NCBI GenBank assembly: GCA_900314685.1
Contig: OMWE01000006.1
Span: 25,584-89,583 of the forward strand
DNA length: 64,000 nucleotides
Source: an uncultured Actinomycetes bacterium
GTDB lineage: Bacteria > Actinomycetota > Coriobacteriia > Coriobacteriales > Atopobiaceae
Direction: 5' to 3'
Below, in pieces: positions 20,870 through 29,696 of this stretch. Every line of letters starts with the position of its first letter. Position 1 is the first letter of the stretch. The notes below the pieces were generated by a model. It was given only the letters and a program-made list of their open reading frames with translations, was not told the origin of the DNA and made no database searches. A program made the position numbers and the translations under genes.

Positions 20870-22315
20870 ATGGCCATCCTTGCAGCATACGCGGTACCGC
20901 ATCCCCCGCTGATCATCCCCGGCGTCGGGCGCGGGCGGGAGCGCGGCATCCAGGCGACCATCGACGCCTACGAGGAGGTCGGGCGCCGCATCGCCGCGCT
21001 CGCCCCCGAGACGCTCGTGATCTCCACGCCGCACAGCGTGATGTACCTGGACTACAACCACATCTCCCCCGGTCGGCATGCCGAGGGCTCCTTTGCCGAG
21101 TTCGGCGACCCGCGCGACCGCTACGAGGTCGATTACGACGTGGACTTCGTCCGCTCGCTCGAGGCGGCGGCTGGCGCCTACGGCCTGGCCGCAGGCACGA
21201 TGGGCGAACGCGACCCGTCGCTCGACCACGCCACGATGATCCCGCTGCACTTTGTGCAGACGCATTGGGGCGAGGCGGGCACGGCGTCCGAGGGCCGGCC
21301 CTTCCCGCGCGTCGTGCGCATCGGCCTCTCGGGTCTCTCCCCCGCCGTCCACTACCAGCTGGGCATGGCCGTCCAGCGCACGGCCAGCGTGCTCGCGCGC
21401 CGCGTCGTCTACATCGCGTCGGGCGACCTCTCGCACAAGCTCGCGCAAGACGGACCGTACGGCTTCGCGCCTGAGGGGCCCGTCTTCGACGAGCGGATCG
21501 GCGAGATCTTCCGCACCGGCGACCTGCTCGGGCTGCTCACCATGGACCACAGCCTGGCGGAACGGGCGGCCGAGTGCGGCCTGCGCAGCTTCCAGATCAT
21601 GGCCGGCGCGCTGGACCGCACGCCCGTGACCAGCGAACTCCTCTCCCTGGAGGGCCCCTTCGGCGTGGGGTACGGCGTGGGCTGCTTCACGCCGACCGGC
21701 CCTGAGGGCTCCGACTACACCCGCGACTACCTCACGCGCTACGAGGAGTGGCACGCCGCCGACATGGCCGCGCGCAAGGCGGCGGAAGACCCGCTGGTCC
21801 GTCTCGCGCGCCGCAGTCTGGAGACCTACGTACGCACGGGCCTGCCGCTGCAGCTGCACGACCCCGACGAGGAGCTTGCGGCGATCCTCGCACAGATTCC
21901 CGACGGGCGCGCGGGCTGCTTTGTCTCGCTGAAGAAGGACGGCGAGCTCCGCGGCTGCATCGGCACCATCCTGCCCACCAGCCCCAGCCTGACCGACGAG
22001 ATCGTTGGCAATGCGATCAGCGCCGGCACGCGCGATCCGCGGTTTTCGCCCGTGACCGAGGACGAGCTGCCCGAGCTCGTGTACGACGTGGACGTGCTCA
22101 CGACACCCGAGCCAATCGACGGGCCCGACCAGCTGGATGTCCGCCGCTACGGCGTGATCGTCTCGACCGAGGACGGGCGGCGCGGCCTGCTCCTGCCCGA
22201 CCTCGACGGCGTCGACACCGTGGACGAGCAGATCCACATCGCCACGCGCAAGGGCCACATCGGCCCCGACGAGGAGGTCTCGCTGCAGCGCTTCGAGGTC
22301 GTGCGGCATGTGTGA
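20870..22315 (+). CDS. Memo/LigB-AMMECR1 fusion protein (AmmeMemoRadiSam A+B)
   Basis: 481 residues in two parts. Residues 1 to about 275 form a Memo/LigB-type dioxygenase-like domain (PHPPLIIPGVGRG, ISTPHSVMY, SLDHATMIPLHF, YIASGDLSHKL). Residues about 300-480 form an AMMECR1 domain (GCFVSLKKDGELRGCIG and AGTRDPRFSPVTEDELPELV). It overlaps the radical SAM gene downstream by 8 bp, completing the AmmeMemoRadiSam set, a conserved trio without an established reaction. The ATG at 20870 has GGAGG 4 nt upstream; the frame is open further upstream but crosses the SRP RNA promoter. Fusion of the two domains is a known variant. Confidence 0.92.
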   Translation: MAILAAYAVPHPPLIIPGVGRGRERGIQATIDAYEEVGRRIAALAPETLVISTPHSVMYLDYNHISPGRHAEGSFAEFGDPRDRYEVDYDVDFVRSLEAAAGAYGLAAGTMGERDPSLDHATMIPLHFVQTHWGEAGTASEGRPFPRVVRIGLSGLSPAVHYQLGMAVQRTASVLARRVVYIASGDLSHKLAQDGPYGFAPEGPVFDERIGEIFRTGDLLGLLTMDHSLAERAAECGLRSFQIMAGALDRTPVTSELLSLEGPFGVGYGVGCFTPTGPEGSDYTRDYLTRYEEWHAADMAARKAAEDPLVRLARRSLETYVRTGLPLQLHDPDEELAAILAQIPDGRAGCFVSLKKDGELRGCIGTILPTSPSLTDEIVGNAISAGTRDPRFSPVTEDELPELVYDVDVLTTPEPIDGPDQLDVRRYGVIVSTEDGRRGLLLPDLDGVDTVDEQIHIATRKGHIGPDEEVSLQRFEVVRHV

Positions 22316-23165
22316 GGCGGATGCCGGCACCATCGTCTGCCCCGTCTGTCCGCGGCACTGCCATCTGCGCGAAGGTGCTCTCGGCACCTGCCGTGCCCGC
22401 CGCTGCGTAGGCGGCACGGTGGTCGACGACAACTACGGGCGTCTGACCTCGATTGCGATGGACCCGATAGAGAAGAAGCCCATCGCCGAGTGGCACCCCG
22501 GCGGCACCGTGCTGTCCGTCGGCAGCTACGGCTGCAACCTGCGCTGCCCCTTCTGCCAAAACTGGGAGATCTCGCAGGCGAGTGCGGAGGAGGTCCCCTG
22601 GCGCGAGGTCGGCCCCGAGGAGCTGGTCGCCCTCGCCGTGGAGGCTCGCCACCGCGACCCTCGCGTGCTGGGCATCGCCTACACGTACAACGAGCCGCTC
22701 GTGGGCTGGGAGTACGTACGCGACACGGCCCGCCTCGCGCACGCAGCCAGCCTCGCCAACGTCCTCGTCTCCAACGGGTGCGCCTGCGAGCCGATCATCG
22801 ACGAGCTCGCCCCGCTGATCGACGCGGCCAACATCGACCTCAAGTCCTTCTCGCCCGATTTCTACCGGACGTGCGGCGGCGACCTCGAGCAGGTCAAGCA
22901 GACCATCGCCCGCCTCGCCGCCAAGCCGACCTGCCACCTGGAGGTCACCACGCTCGCCGTCACGGACGCCAACGACTCCGAGGCCGAGATGGATGCCATC
23001 GCCACCTGGCTCGCCGACGTCGACCCCCAGATCGTGCTGCACGTCACGCGTTTCTTCCCCCGCTGGCGCATGCAGGACCGCGGCCCCACGCCCGTCGCCC
23101 GCGTCTACCGGCTGGCCGACGTCGCCCGCAGCCACCTGGCCCACGTCCACGTCGGCAACTGCTAA
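22308..23165 (+). CDS. AmmeMemoRadiSam system radical SAM enzyme
   Basis: 285 residues. The iron-sulphur motif CNLRCPFC (CX3CX2C) is at about residues 75-82 (GSYGCNLRCPFCQNWEIS). The N-terminus carries an extra Cys-rich stretch (CPVCPRHCHLREGALGTCRA), shared with PflA-like members of this family, and the protein ends VHVGNC. The start ATG overlaps the preceding gene, so translation is coupled. It would generate a 5'-deoxyadenosyl radical; substrate unknown. Downstream are a toxin-antitoxin pair on the opposite strand. Confidence 0.93.
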   Translation: MCEADAGTIVCPVCPRHCHLREGALGTCRARRCVGGTVVDDNYGRLTSIAMDPIEKKPIAEWHPGGTVLSVGSYGCNLRCPFCQNWEISQASAEEVPWREVGPEELVALAVEARHRDPRVLGIAYTYNEPLVGWEYVRDTARLAHAASLANVLVSNGCACEPIIDELAPLIDAANIDLKSFSPDFYRTCGGDLEQVKQTIARLAAKPTCHLEVTTLAVTDANDSEAEMDAIATWLADVDPQIVLHVTRFFPRWRMQDRGPTPVARVYRLADVARSHLAHVHVGNC

Positions 23166-23179
23166 AGATAGTCGAGCTA

Positions 23180-23521
23180 TCAAATAAACCGCTCGACCTG
23201 ATGCCCGCCATATACAAAGCGCGCAACGATTACCCGGCGCTCCACGTCGTCCACCCAATACAGCAGCAGGTAGTCACCGACGCAACCGAAGCGCACCTCG
23301 CGATCGGTGGGGTGTGTCGCGGGGTAGATACGATGGCGGTACGGCATACGCTCAAGCGAGCGCAGCGTTTCTTCGACCTGATCGACAAGGCGATTTGCCA
23401 CCCGCGGCGCCCCGAGCCTGCCCGCTATGTAATCGCGCGCTTCGAGCAGGTCCTCCGCGGCAACAGGAAGCACACGCACCTCATAACCGCCACCTTGCGA
23501 GGTCTCCGGGGTATCTGCCAT
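23180..23521 (-). CDS. RelE/ParE-family toxin
   Basis: 113 residues with the ParE/RelE fold pattern: YEVRVLPVAAEDLLEARDYI (strand then helix hairpin), LVDQVEETLRSLERMPYRH, and terminal strands VRFGCVGDYLLLYWVDD and RRVIVARFVYGG. The ending resembles ParE more than ribosome-dependent RelE, so gyrase or ribosome targeting is open. Its ATG overlaps the antitoxin stop (TAATG), as is usual for these pairs. Confidence 0.88.
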   Translation of the reverse strand: MADTPETSQGGGYEVRVLPVAAEDLLEARDYIAGRLGAPRVANRLVDQVEETLRSLERMPYRHRIYPATHPTDREVRFGCVGDYLLLYWVDDVERRVIVARFVYGGHQVERFI

Positions 23522-23793
23522 TAGGCCACCGGTTCTTGCTTGCCGCGAAGAAGCGCCAGCGTCTCGTCTATGGAGTAGCTCTCCCCCGACAGCCGAGCTT
23601 GTTGCTCGGCTTCCAATATCGCGTCGGCGACCCTGGAGTCAAAGGCACGATCCTCGTAGGCCTCCATGCTCATCACCACCATGTCACCCACGCCATTGCG
23701 CGTGAGAAAAACAGGCTCGTTGGACTCGTGCATATCGCGCGACACCTCGGCGAACCGATTGCGCAGGTCCGAAACCGGCCGTATCCGTTCCGT
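23521..23793 (-). CDS. Phd/YefM-family antitoxin, probable non-AUG start
   Basis: Antitoxin that binds the toxin and the operator. The conserved DNA-binding N-terminus IRPVSDLRNRFAEVSRDMHE is followed by EPVFLTRNGVGDMVVMS and a toxin-binding tail. The only ordinary start in frame is GTG at 23745, which would cut off IRPVSDLRNRFAE and has no ribosome site. The frame is open back to a TGA at 23815-23817, and a strong GGGAGGGG (23803-23796) is followed by ACG (23793-23791) and then GAA CGG ATA. I therefore place the start at this ACG; ATA at 23784 is the alternative. If neither is used, the gene is a short 74-aa form. Confidence 0.7.
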   Translation of the reverse strand, partial: TERIRPVSDLRNRFAEVSRDMHESNEPVFLTRNGVGDMVVMSMEAYEDRAFDSRVADAILEAEQQARLSGESYSIDETLALLRGKQEPVA

Positions 23794-23809
23794 AGCCCCT
23801 CCCGTCCGT

Positions 23810-23831
23810 TGCTCTCATAATTATGAGAGCA
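23810..23831. promoter_or_regulatory. Operator/promoter of the toxin-antitoxin operon
   Basis: A perfect 22-bp palindrome, TGCTCTCATAA plus its mirror. On the minus strand CATAAT in its centre is a good -10 box, so transcription would begin just inside the right arm, only a few nt before the GGGAGGGG ribosome site. Autorepression by the antitoxin is the family norm. Confidence 0.8.
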
Positions 23832-23895
23832 GTGGTATCCCGGCAGTGCCTTCGGAGGTACGCCCAACACCTACCCCATTCAAGTGCCGCGTGGA

Positions 23896-23985
23896 GAAGC
23901 AGAACATCCACAAAGCACTCCACGCCCATACCCATATAAAGAAGCAGAACATCCACAAAGCACTCCACGCCCCACATAAGCATAC
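23896..23985. repeat. Two 45-bp tandem repeats
   Basis: GAAGCAGAACATCCACAAAG followed by CACTCCACGCCC occurs at 23896 and again at 23941, exactly 45 bp apart and nearly identical. Non-coding as far as I can see. Confidence 0.85.
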
Positions 23986-23999
23986 GGACCCGACAACAA

Positions 24000-24245
24000 G
24001 TACGTTGCCGTCCGCGAAAAATACGCCACCCCGCAACAAGTACGCTGCCCTGCAACAAGTACGCAGCCATAGACAACTAGTACGTAGGGGCTGACAAAGA
24101 ATCCGCTGAAATGTGGGCTAGCGAGCAACAAAATCGGCCGTAGTTCACACTTCCGCGGTTTTGTTGTTCGGCTCTACGTATTTATTGTCAGCGACAACGT
24201 ACTTGTTGCAGGGCGGCGTACTTGTTGCAGGGCGGCTACGTACTG
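24000..24245. repeat. Inverted array of 19-bp units
   Basis: Left half carries CAACAAGTACG units (24034 and 24053, 19 bp apart, with diverged neighbours at 23995 and near 24073). Right half carries the mirror CGTACTTGTTG units (24201 and 24220 region, also 19 bp apart). The two halves face each other around a centre near 24120, where GCAACAAAATCGG and CCGCGGTTTTGTTG also pair. The whole 240 bp could fold into a cruciform. It fills most of the 750-bp gap between the antitoxin and the C69 gene. Confidence 0.75.
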
Positions 24246-24311
24246 GATGGCAGCGAATCGCGCTTGCCGCCCAGCGCCCGTTCGAACCCGCGGGATCCGA
24301 CGGAAACGCAT

Positions 24312-24353
24312 GGACGGAGCATGCAGGACGGAGCATGCAGGACGGGGCATGCA
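24312..24353. repeat. Three 14-bp tandem repeats
   Basis: GGACGGAGCATGCA at 24312, 24326 and (one change) 24340. The unit contains the palindrome GCATGC. The following 190 bp to the C69 stop hold degenerate CAGACGCTTGTGTCA / CAGACGCTCGCGTCA copies and nothing else recognisable. Confidence 0.85.
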
Positions 24354-24546
24354 AAGAAAAGCGCTGCGCTGCCATCGCATGTACGCCGATGGCAGCGCAG
24401 CACATTGCGCCTACGATCTCTACGCCTACGGCTCGTGCTCGCGCCTGCGACCCTCGTCAGACGCTTGTGTCAAATGCCCGCGTCAGACGCTCGCGTCAGG
24501 GGCTTGAGCTCATGGTCCGCGCGCGAGCCCACACTCCGGTGAGTCG

Positions 24547-27030
24547 CTAGTCGGTGTGCTTCTTCTTGCGCAGGTACACGCCGACGCATACGGCCGCGAC
24601 GCCGACCAGGCCGACGCCCACGACGGGGACGGCGCTGAACTCGTCACCCGTCTGGGGCATGAGGCGTCCGCCCGTCTTCCTCGCGGTCGCCGCCTTGCCG
24701 GATGAGGGCGTCTTGCCCGAGGAGATCGAGTCATCCTTGGCGGATGCCGGGGACTTCTTGACCGTCACGGTCACCTGGTCGGAGTCGGTGTGGAGACCGT
24801 CCTCGTCGGTCACGCGCACCATATAGGTGCGGGTACCCACCTGCGAGATATCGGGCGTGTACTCGGTAGTGGTGCCCAGCGGGACCATGTTGGTGGCGCC
24901 CTCGTCGGCGAAGGCCATGGTCGCGAAGATGCTGCCGGTGGCCGTCGGGGTCGGCGCGGAGGCGGAGTCGTCCGTGACCAGCTCGTACCACTGGTAGGTC
25001 AGCTTGGCATCGTCGCCGTCGGGGTCGGTTGCCTCGACGGTCAGGGGCAGAGCCGTGTCGCCCAGGGTGTAGGTGGCAGACTCGGGCTGCAGGGTGATCA
25101 CAGGCGCCACGGGGTCGACGACCGTGACGGTCACAGGGTCGGAATCGGTGGTAAGGCCGGCGCCGTTGGTCACGCGCACCAGGTAGGTGTGAGTGCCCGC
25201 CTCGTCGGTGCCAGGCGTGAAGGAGTCACCGGTGCCCACGGAGGTCAGGGTGCCGTCGGCCGCCTTCTCGAACCACTCGTAGGTGAGCGCGTCGTCGCTG
25301 CCCTCGACGCCGTCCTTCTCGGTGGCCTCGACGGTCAGGGGCTGGGCCTCTTCGCCCGTTTTGTAGGTGGCGTCGGCGGGAGCCGTCGTGATCTCGGGGG
25401 CGATGAGCGCCGTGGAGTAGGCCAGCGGGGTCGCGAGGTCGCCGTCGAAGCCGAGGTCGCTGGGTGTGAAGGGCTCGGACTGGTCGCCCTGGAGGTATTC
25501 GCGCAGCTCGGTGCGGAGCTGGTCGGCCTTCTTGTACACCTCGTGCGAGACCGCGTCGAAGGCCTTGTTGGCCAGCTCGGTACGGTCGGCCTCGGGCGTC
25601 GACTGCATGAGACCGTCCACCGTGGCCTGCTGGGCGTTGACCTGCTCCTGCAGGGCCTTGAGGTAGGCCGCCACACCGTCGCCGCAGGTGGAGCGGTTGT
25701 TGTAGGCGAGCGTGTTGATGTCCATGAAGACATAGCCCATGATGTCGTCGTCGGAGTCGGTCATGGCCTGAGTCACGCCCTTTGAGCCGCGGCCGCCAGC
25801 GTGGGCCTCGCTGACCTCGTCGTAGTCGTCGTAGATGTCGTCGGGCACCTCGGTCAGCAGCGCCGAGTAAGAAGGCACGTACACGTTGAACTCGGTGCAG
25901 GAGAGGGCCTCCCACTGGATGGTGGCGATGTCGGCGCTCATGCCCTTGCGGGTCTGGAAGAGGTGCGACTCGACGCCGCGGTTGTTGCCGATGGAGTAGA
26001 GGGCGGTGTTGGCGTTGGCGTCGAAAGCCGTGCCCTCGCCGCGGGCAGCCAGCGCGCGCTGCACGTCGTAGAGGGAGTAGTCGCTGCGGCCCGGCGTGAA
26101 GAAGAGCTGGCGCGCGTCGGCGGCGACCTGGGTCACTTGGCCGGAGTCGTTGGTCGTATAGTCGCCCTCGCCCAGCGCGGCGCCCAGGTAGGCGCGGCCC
26201 TGCGCATAGCGGGTGTTCTGTCCGGTGCCGGAGTTATCCTCACCGTAGGAGGCGGCCACGTTGAAGGTGCCGTCGTCGTAGTAGACGGCCGTGCCGGCGT
26301 CGATGGCGGTCTGCTCCATATTGGCGGAGTGCAGGCACACGCTGGTATCGTCCAGGTCGACCTTGAACTGCAGGTTGCCCATATTGGGATTCACGGACGC
26401 CACGTCGTCCGGCATCTTGATGGCGCACCACTGGTGGCCGGAGAGCTGCATAAAGACCCACACCTCGTTCGGGTCGCCGATGAGGATCTGGTTGTGCTCG
26501 CCGGTACCCACGTCGTCCATGATGGAACCGACGATCTGCACGCCTTCGCGCGCCGTCGCGGCCTCGCCCAGGATCACGTCGGTCAGGTTGTACTCGCCCA
26601 GGCCGGCGTCGGTGCCGGGGTCGGTGGAGTCAATCGCGTCGTTGGCCGCAGTCGTCAGCGTGGCCGAGCAGGTCACACCCTTCTCGTTGATACCCGCCTC
26701 GGAGTAGGGCGGGAAACCCATCTCCCACTCGGACTCGGCGTCGCGGACGTAGGTGTAGCGGTAGGTGTGGCCCACGGTACGGCTGAAGTCGCTCTCGCCC
26801 GAGATGTAGGTGCGGCCGTCGGTGGCCTCCTGCACGCCGAAGCTCTTCACGTAGCGCGGGCCGTAATCCTCCTCGCGGCCGTAGATGGCCTCGCCGTTCG
26901 CCGTGAGGCTCGAGCCCACGTACACCTGGGTGCACGCCAGCGCCAGCCCCGGGGTGGAGAGGACCAGGGACGCTGTCGTTGCCATGGCGACGACCAGCTT
27001 TGCGACCTCCCCCGACTTCTTTCCAAACAT
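24547..27030 (-). CDS. Sortase-anchored C69 (U34) dipeptidase-like protein
   Basis: 827 residues, exported and probably wall-anchored. A signal peptide (about 1-32) ends at LALA so that Cys33 (CTQVYVGSSLTANGEAIYGR) becomes the N-terminal nucleophile, as in Ntn-hydrolase family C69 dipeptidases. The catalytic domain runs to about residue 560. Two Ig/PKD-like repeats follow (about 590-670 and 680-780; each with APVITLQPESATYTLGDTA-like starts and YMVRVTDEDGLHTDSDQVTV-like ends). A low-complexity Ser/Lys stretch precedes the sorting signal LMPQTGDEF, a hydrophobic helix and RKKKHTD. MPQTG is an LPXTG variant. The ATG at 27030 has GGGAGG upstream. Substrate is not evident. Confidence 0.88.
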   Translation of the reverse strand: MFGKKSGEVAKLVVAMATTASLVLSTPGLALACTQVYVGSSLTANGEAIYGREEDYGPRYVKSFGVQEATDGRTYISGESDFSRTVGHTYRYTYVRDAESEWEMGFPPYSEAGINEKGVTCSATLTTAANDAIDSTDPGTDAGLGEYNLTDVILGEAATAREGVQIVGSIMDDVGTGEHNQILIGDPNEVWVFMQLSGHQWCAIKMPDDVASVNPNMGNLQFKVDLDDTSVCLHSANMEQTAIDAGTAVYYDDGTFNVAASYGEDNSGTGQNTRYAQGRAYLGAALGEGDYTTNDSGQVTQVAADARQLFFTPGRSDYSLYDVQRALAARGEGTAFDANANTALYSIGNNRGVESHLFQTRKGMSADIATIQWEALSCTEFNVYVPSYSALLTEVPDDIYDDYDEVSEAHAGGRGSKGVTQAMTDSDDDIMGYVFMDINTLAYNNRSTCGDGVAAYLKALQEQVNAQQATVDGLMQSTPEADRTELANKAFDAVSHEVYKKADQLRTELREYLQGDQSEPFTPSDLGFDGDLATPLAYSTALIAPEITTAPADATYKTGEEAQPLTVEATEKDGVEGSDDALTYEWFEKAADGTLTSVGTGDSFTPGTDEAGTHTYLVRVTNGAGLTTDSDPVTVTVVDPVAPVITLQPESATYTLGDTALPLTVEATDPDGDDAKLTYQWYELVTDDSASAPTPTATGSIFATMAFADEGATNMVPLGTTTEYTPDISQVGTRTYMVRVTDEDGLHTDSDQVTVTVKKSPASAKDDSISSGKTPSSGKAATARKTGGRLMPQTGDEFSAVPVVGVGLVGVAAVCVGVYLRKKKHTD

Positions 27031-27212
27031 GCCGCCTCCCGTCCTTGGGGCCCTTTCGGGACCATGCTTTGCTGGACACCCTCGCGTCGCGCGAGCAACT
27101 GCCGCCACCGCTCGGACGGCCCGTCGCGCTCCGCCGCGGCCTCCGCGTGCGACGGCGTTCAGGGTATTTTCAGCATTGCATTACATGGTCGGTCGTTCTT
27201 GTTTCCATTGTG

Positions 27213-27250
27213 TTTTCTTATGGCAACATACAGTTTTCTGCATAAGAAAA
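27213..27250. promoter_or_regulatory. Inverted repeat in the C69 upstream region
   Basis: TTTTCTTATG (27213-27222) and CATAAGAAAA (27241-27250), 10-bp perfect arms around an 18-nt spacer, in the only AT-rich patch of the 740-bp gap. It lies 180 bp before the C69 start and is a candidate operator/promoter on the minus strand. Confidence 0.45.
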
Positions 27251-27310
27251 GATTGCGGCGATTCCACATGCGGACACCTGCCGCCCAGCTGGGCATCCTC
27301 GGACATTTCC

Positions 27311-27520
27311 CATTACCCTCTTGCGCGCGGTTTCGAGCAAATCTTCGGAAAATGGCGGGCAAGAGGGCAACCGCCAAAATACACACTACCCTCCCACCCG
27401 CTATTTTCCGCGGACCTGCAGAAAACCATGCCTGAGAGGGCAATCGCCCACAAGCGCTTCACCCTCCAACACGGGGTTCTACGCAAATTTGCAGAAAACA
27501 GCGGGTAAGAGGGCAATGCG
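27311..27520. repeat. 73-bp tandem hairpin array (3 units)
   Basis: ACCCTC recurs at 27315, 27388 and 27461, and AGAGGG at 27362, 27435 and 27508: exact 73-bp period. In unit 1 CCCTCTTGC pairs with GCAAGAGGG across a loop containing an A/T core (GCAAATCTTCGGAAAAT). Units 2 and 3 carry the related TGCAGAAAA core. The unit resembles the 83-bp units at 36028-36260. Confidence 0.85.
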
Positions 27521-27608
27521 GCGATAGCTGTTCAGCTATGACAATGCGCCATGGGGCGACGCGGGCAGCGATGAGCAGCAAATCACAGATTTACGACGAT
27601 TGCCAAGA

Positions 27609-27638
27609 AGAAGGGCGGCCCCGGAGGACCGCCCTTCT
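27609..27638. terminator. GC-rich hairpin after pgi, possible terminator
   Basis: AGAAGGGCGG (27609-27618) and CCGCCCTTCT (27629-27638), 10-bp perfect stem. It lies 130 bp past the pgi stop. No clear T run on the minus strand, so terminator activity is uncertain. Confidence 0.5.
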
Positions 27639-27768
27639 GGTGCTTATGGATTTTTGCGTGCGGTTGGCACCACCCGCATGCTGCCAGACCAGCCGCATGC
27701 TGCCAGATGACGTCGAGCGCGCTGCCTGGTGACACCGAGCGACGCGCGTCGTCCGACCGCGGGGCGCC

Positions 27769-29460
27769 CTACTCGCGGTGCGCGCGGTAGTACGCGATGA
27801 GCGCCTGGGTGGAGGCGTCCTGCTTCTCGAGCGCCGCGTCGTCGTGGAAGGCGGGCGTGATCTGCTTGGCCAGCTGTTTGCCCAGCTCGACGCCCCACTG
27901 GTCATAGGAGTCCAGACCCCAGACCGTGCCCTCGACGAAGGTGATGTGCTCGTAGAGCGCGATCAGCTCGCCCAGTGCGTGCGGCGTGAGCGCCTCGCCG
28001 AAGATCGAGGTCGTCGGGCGGTTGCCGGTGAAGACACGCGCGGGCACCATCCACTCGGCCGTGCCCTCGGCGCGGACCTCGTCGGCCGTCTTGCCAAAGG
28101 CCAGTGCCTTGGTCTGCGCCAGGAAGTTGCCCAGGAAGAGCTCGTGGATGTCCTGGTCGCCGTCCTTGGTGGGGTTGGGCGTATTGACAAAGGCGATGAA
28201 GTCGGCCGGAATCATCTGCGTGCCCTGGTGGATCAGCTGGTAGAAGGCGTGCTGGCCGTTGGTGCCGGCCTCGCCCCAGAAGATCTCGCCCGTCTCGGTG
28301 GTCACGGGGGTGCCGTCCCAGCGCGTGGACTTGCCGTTGGACTCCATCGTCAGCTGCTGCAGGTACGCGGGGAAGCGGTGCAGGTACTGGTCGTAGGGCA
28401 GCACGGCGTGGCTCTTGGCCTTGAAGAAGTTCACGTACCAGACGTTGATCAGGCCCATGAGGGCGACGACGTTCTCCTCCAGCGGGGTCTCGGCGAAGTA
28501 CACGTCCAGGTCGTGGAAGCCGGCCAGGAACTCCTCGAAGACCTCCTTGCCGTAGGCAAGGATGATGGAGAGGCCCACGGCGGCGTCCACGGAGTAGCGG
28601 CCGCCGACCCAGCTCCAGAAGCCAAAGGCGTTCTCGGGGTCGATGCCGAATTCAGCGACCTTCTCGTGGTTGGTGGAGACGGCGACGAAGTGGTGCAGGA
28701 TGGCGGCGGCGTCATGCTCGGCGGAGCCGTCGATGGCGCCCTGCTCGCGCAGGGTCGCAAGCAGCCAGGTCTTGACCTCGCGCGCGTTGGTCAGGGTCTC
28801 GAGCGTCGTGAACGTCTTGGACACGATGACGACCAGCGTGGTCTCGGGGTCCAGGCCCTTGAGCTTCTCTGCCGCGTCGTTGGGGTCGATGTTGGAGATG
28901 TAGCGGACGTCGACCGCGCGCGGGTAGGACTTGAGCGCCTCGTACACCATGACCGGGCCCAGGTCGGAGCCGCCGATGCCGATGGAGACGACGGTCTCGA
29001 TGGCCTTGCCCGTCACGCCCTTCCACTCGCCGGAGCGCACGCGGTCGGCGAAGGCGTACATGCGGTCGAGCACCTCGTGGACATCCTTGACGGTGTCCTG
29101 GCCGTCCACGACAAACTTGCCCTCGTCGGACACCGGGCGGCGCAGCGCGGTGTGGAGCACGGCGCGGTCCTCGGTGGTGTTGATGTGCACGCCGGCGTAC
29201 ATGGCGTCGCGGCGGGACTCGACGCCCACGGCGCGGCCCAGGTCGGCCAGGAGCTTGACCGTCTCGTCGGTCACGAGGTTCTTGGAGAGGTCGAAATGCA
29301 GGTCGGAGGTGTCGAAGGAGAGCTTCTTCACGCGGTCGGGGTCCTCGGCGAACCACTGCTTGAGGCTGATGCCATCCGCCTGCAGCTGGTCGTAGTGCGC
29401 CTGGAGGGCCTTCCACTCGGGGGTCTGGGTCGCGTCAATCGGTGCGGGAATTGCTGCCAT
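27769..29460 (-). CDS. pgi: Glucose-6-phosphate isomerase
   Basis: Interconverts glucose-6-P and fructose-6-P in the cytosol. 563 residues, full length for the large bacterial form. It contains [20 protein letters not shown] near residue 150, the active-site Glu region [18 protein letters not shown] near residue 285, and the C-terminal catalytic Lys end ([15 protein letters not shown] near residue 525). The ATG at 29460 ([16 protein letters not shown]) has AGGAG 5 nt upstream. It stands alone between repeat-filled gaps and supplies the link between the sugar locus and glycolysis. Confidence 0.97.
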   Translation of the reverse strand: MAAIPAPIDATQTPEWKALQAHYDQLQADGISLKQWFAEDPDRVKKLSFDTSDLHFDLSKNLVTDETVKLLADLGRAVGVESRRDAMYAGVHINTTEDRAVLHTALRRPVSDEGKFVVDGQDTVKDVHEVLDRMYAFADRVRSGEWKGVTGKAIETVVSIGIGGSDLGPVMVYEALKSYPRAVDVRYISNIDPNDAAEKLKGLDPETTLVVIVSKTFTTLETLTNAREVKTWLLATLREQGAIDGSAEHDAAAILHHFVAVSTNHEKVAEFGIDPENAFGFWSWVGGRYSVDAAVGLSIILAYGKEVFEEFLAGFHDLDVYFAETPLEENVVALMGLINVWYVNFFKAKSHAVLPYDQYLHRFPAYLQQLTMESNGKSTRWDGTPVTTETGEIFWGEAGTNGQHAFYQLIHQGTQMIPADFIAFVNTPNPTKDGDQDIHELFLGNFLAQTKALAFGKTADEVRAEGTAEWMVPARVFTGNRPTTSIFGEALTPHALGELIALYEHITFVEGTVWGLDSYDQWGVELGKQLAKQITPAFHDDAALEKQDASTQALIAYYRAHRE

Positions 29461-29622
29461 AGCTGCTCCTTCTGTCCACCGCGGGTCCGTACCTGCGGTC
29501 ATACCCTGACACAGTCGTAAATAGCGTACCACCACGGCGGGCGCATCACGTGTAAATGCTCGGTCACGGTACGTATGGCAAGACGAACGGGCCTCTTGGC
29601 AGCCAGGCGGCGGACTGCCGGA

Positions 29623-29691
29623 CAGGAAGACAAACGGTCCGCAGGCAGGAAGACAAACGGTCCGCAGGCAGGAAGACAAACGGACCGGCAG
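29623..29691. repeat. Three 23-bp tandem repeats
   Basis: CAGGAAGACAAACGGTCCG at 29623, 29646 and (last bases changed) 29669, exact 23-bp period. It abuts the 3' end of the histidine-kinase gene (stop at 29697). The AAGAC(A/G)AACG core also occurs singly in other gaps. Confidence 0.88.
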
Positions 29692-29696
29692 GCGCT

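Noticed and set aside
23684..24076. Minus-strand ORF with ATG overlapping the antitoxin region
   Set aside because: It is out of frame with the conserved Phd/YefM sequence and starts inside repeat DNA.
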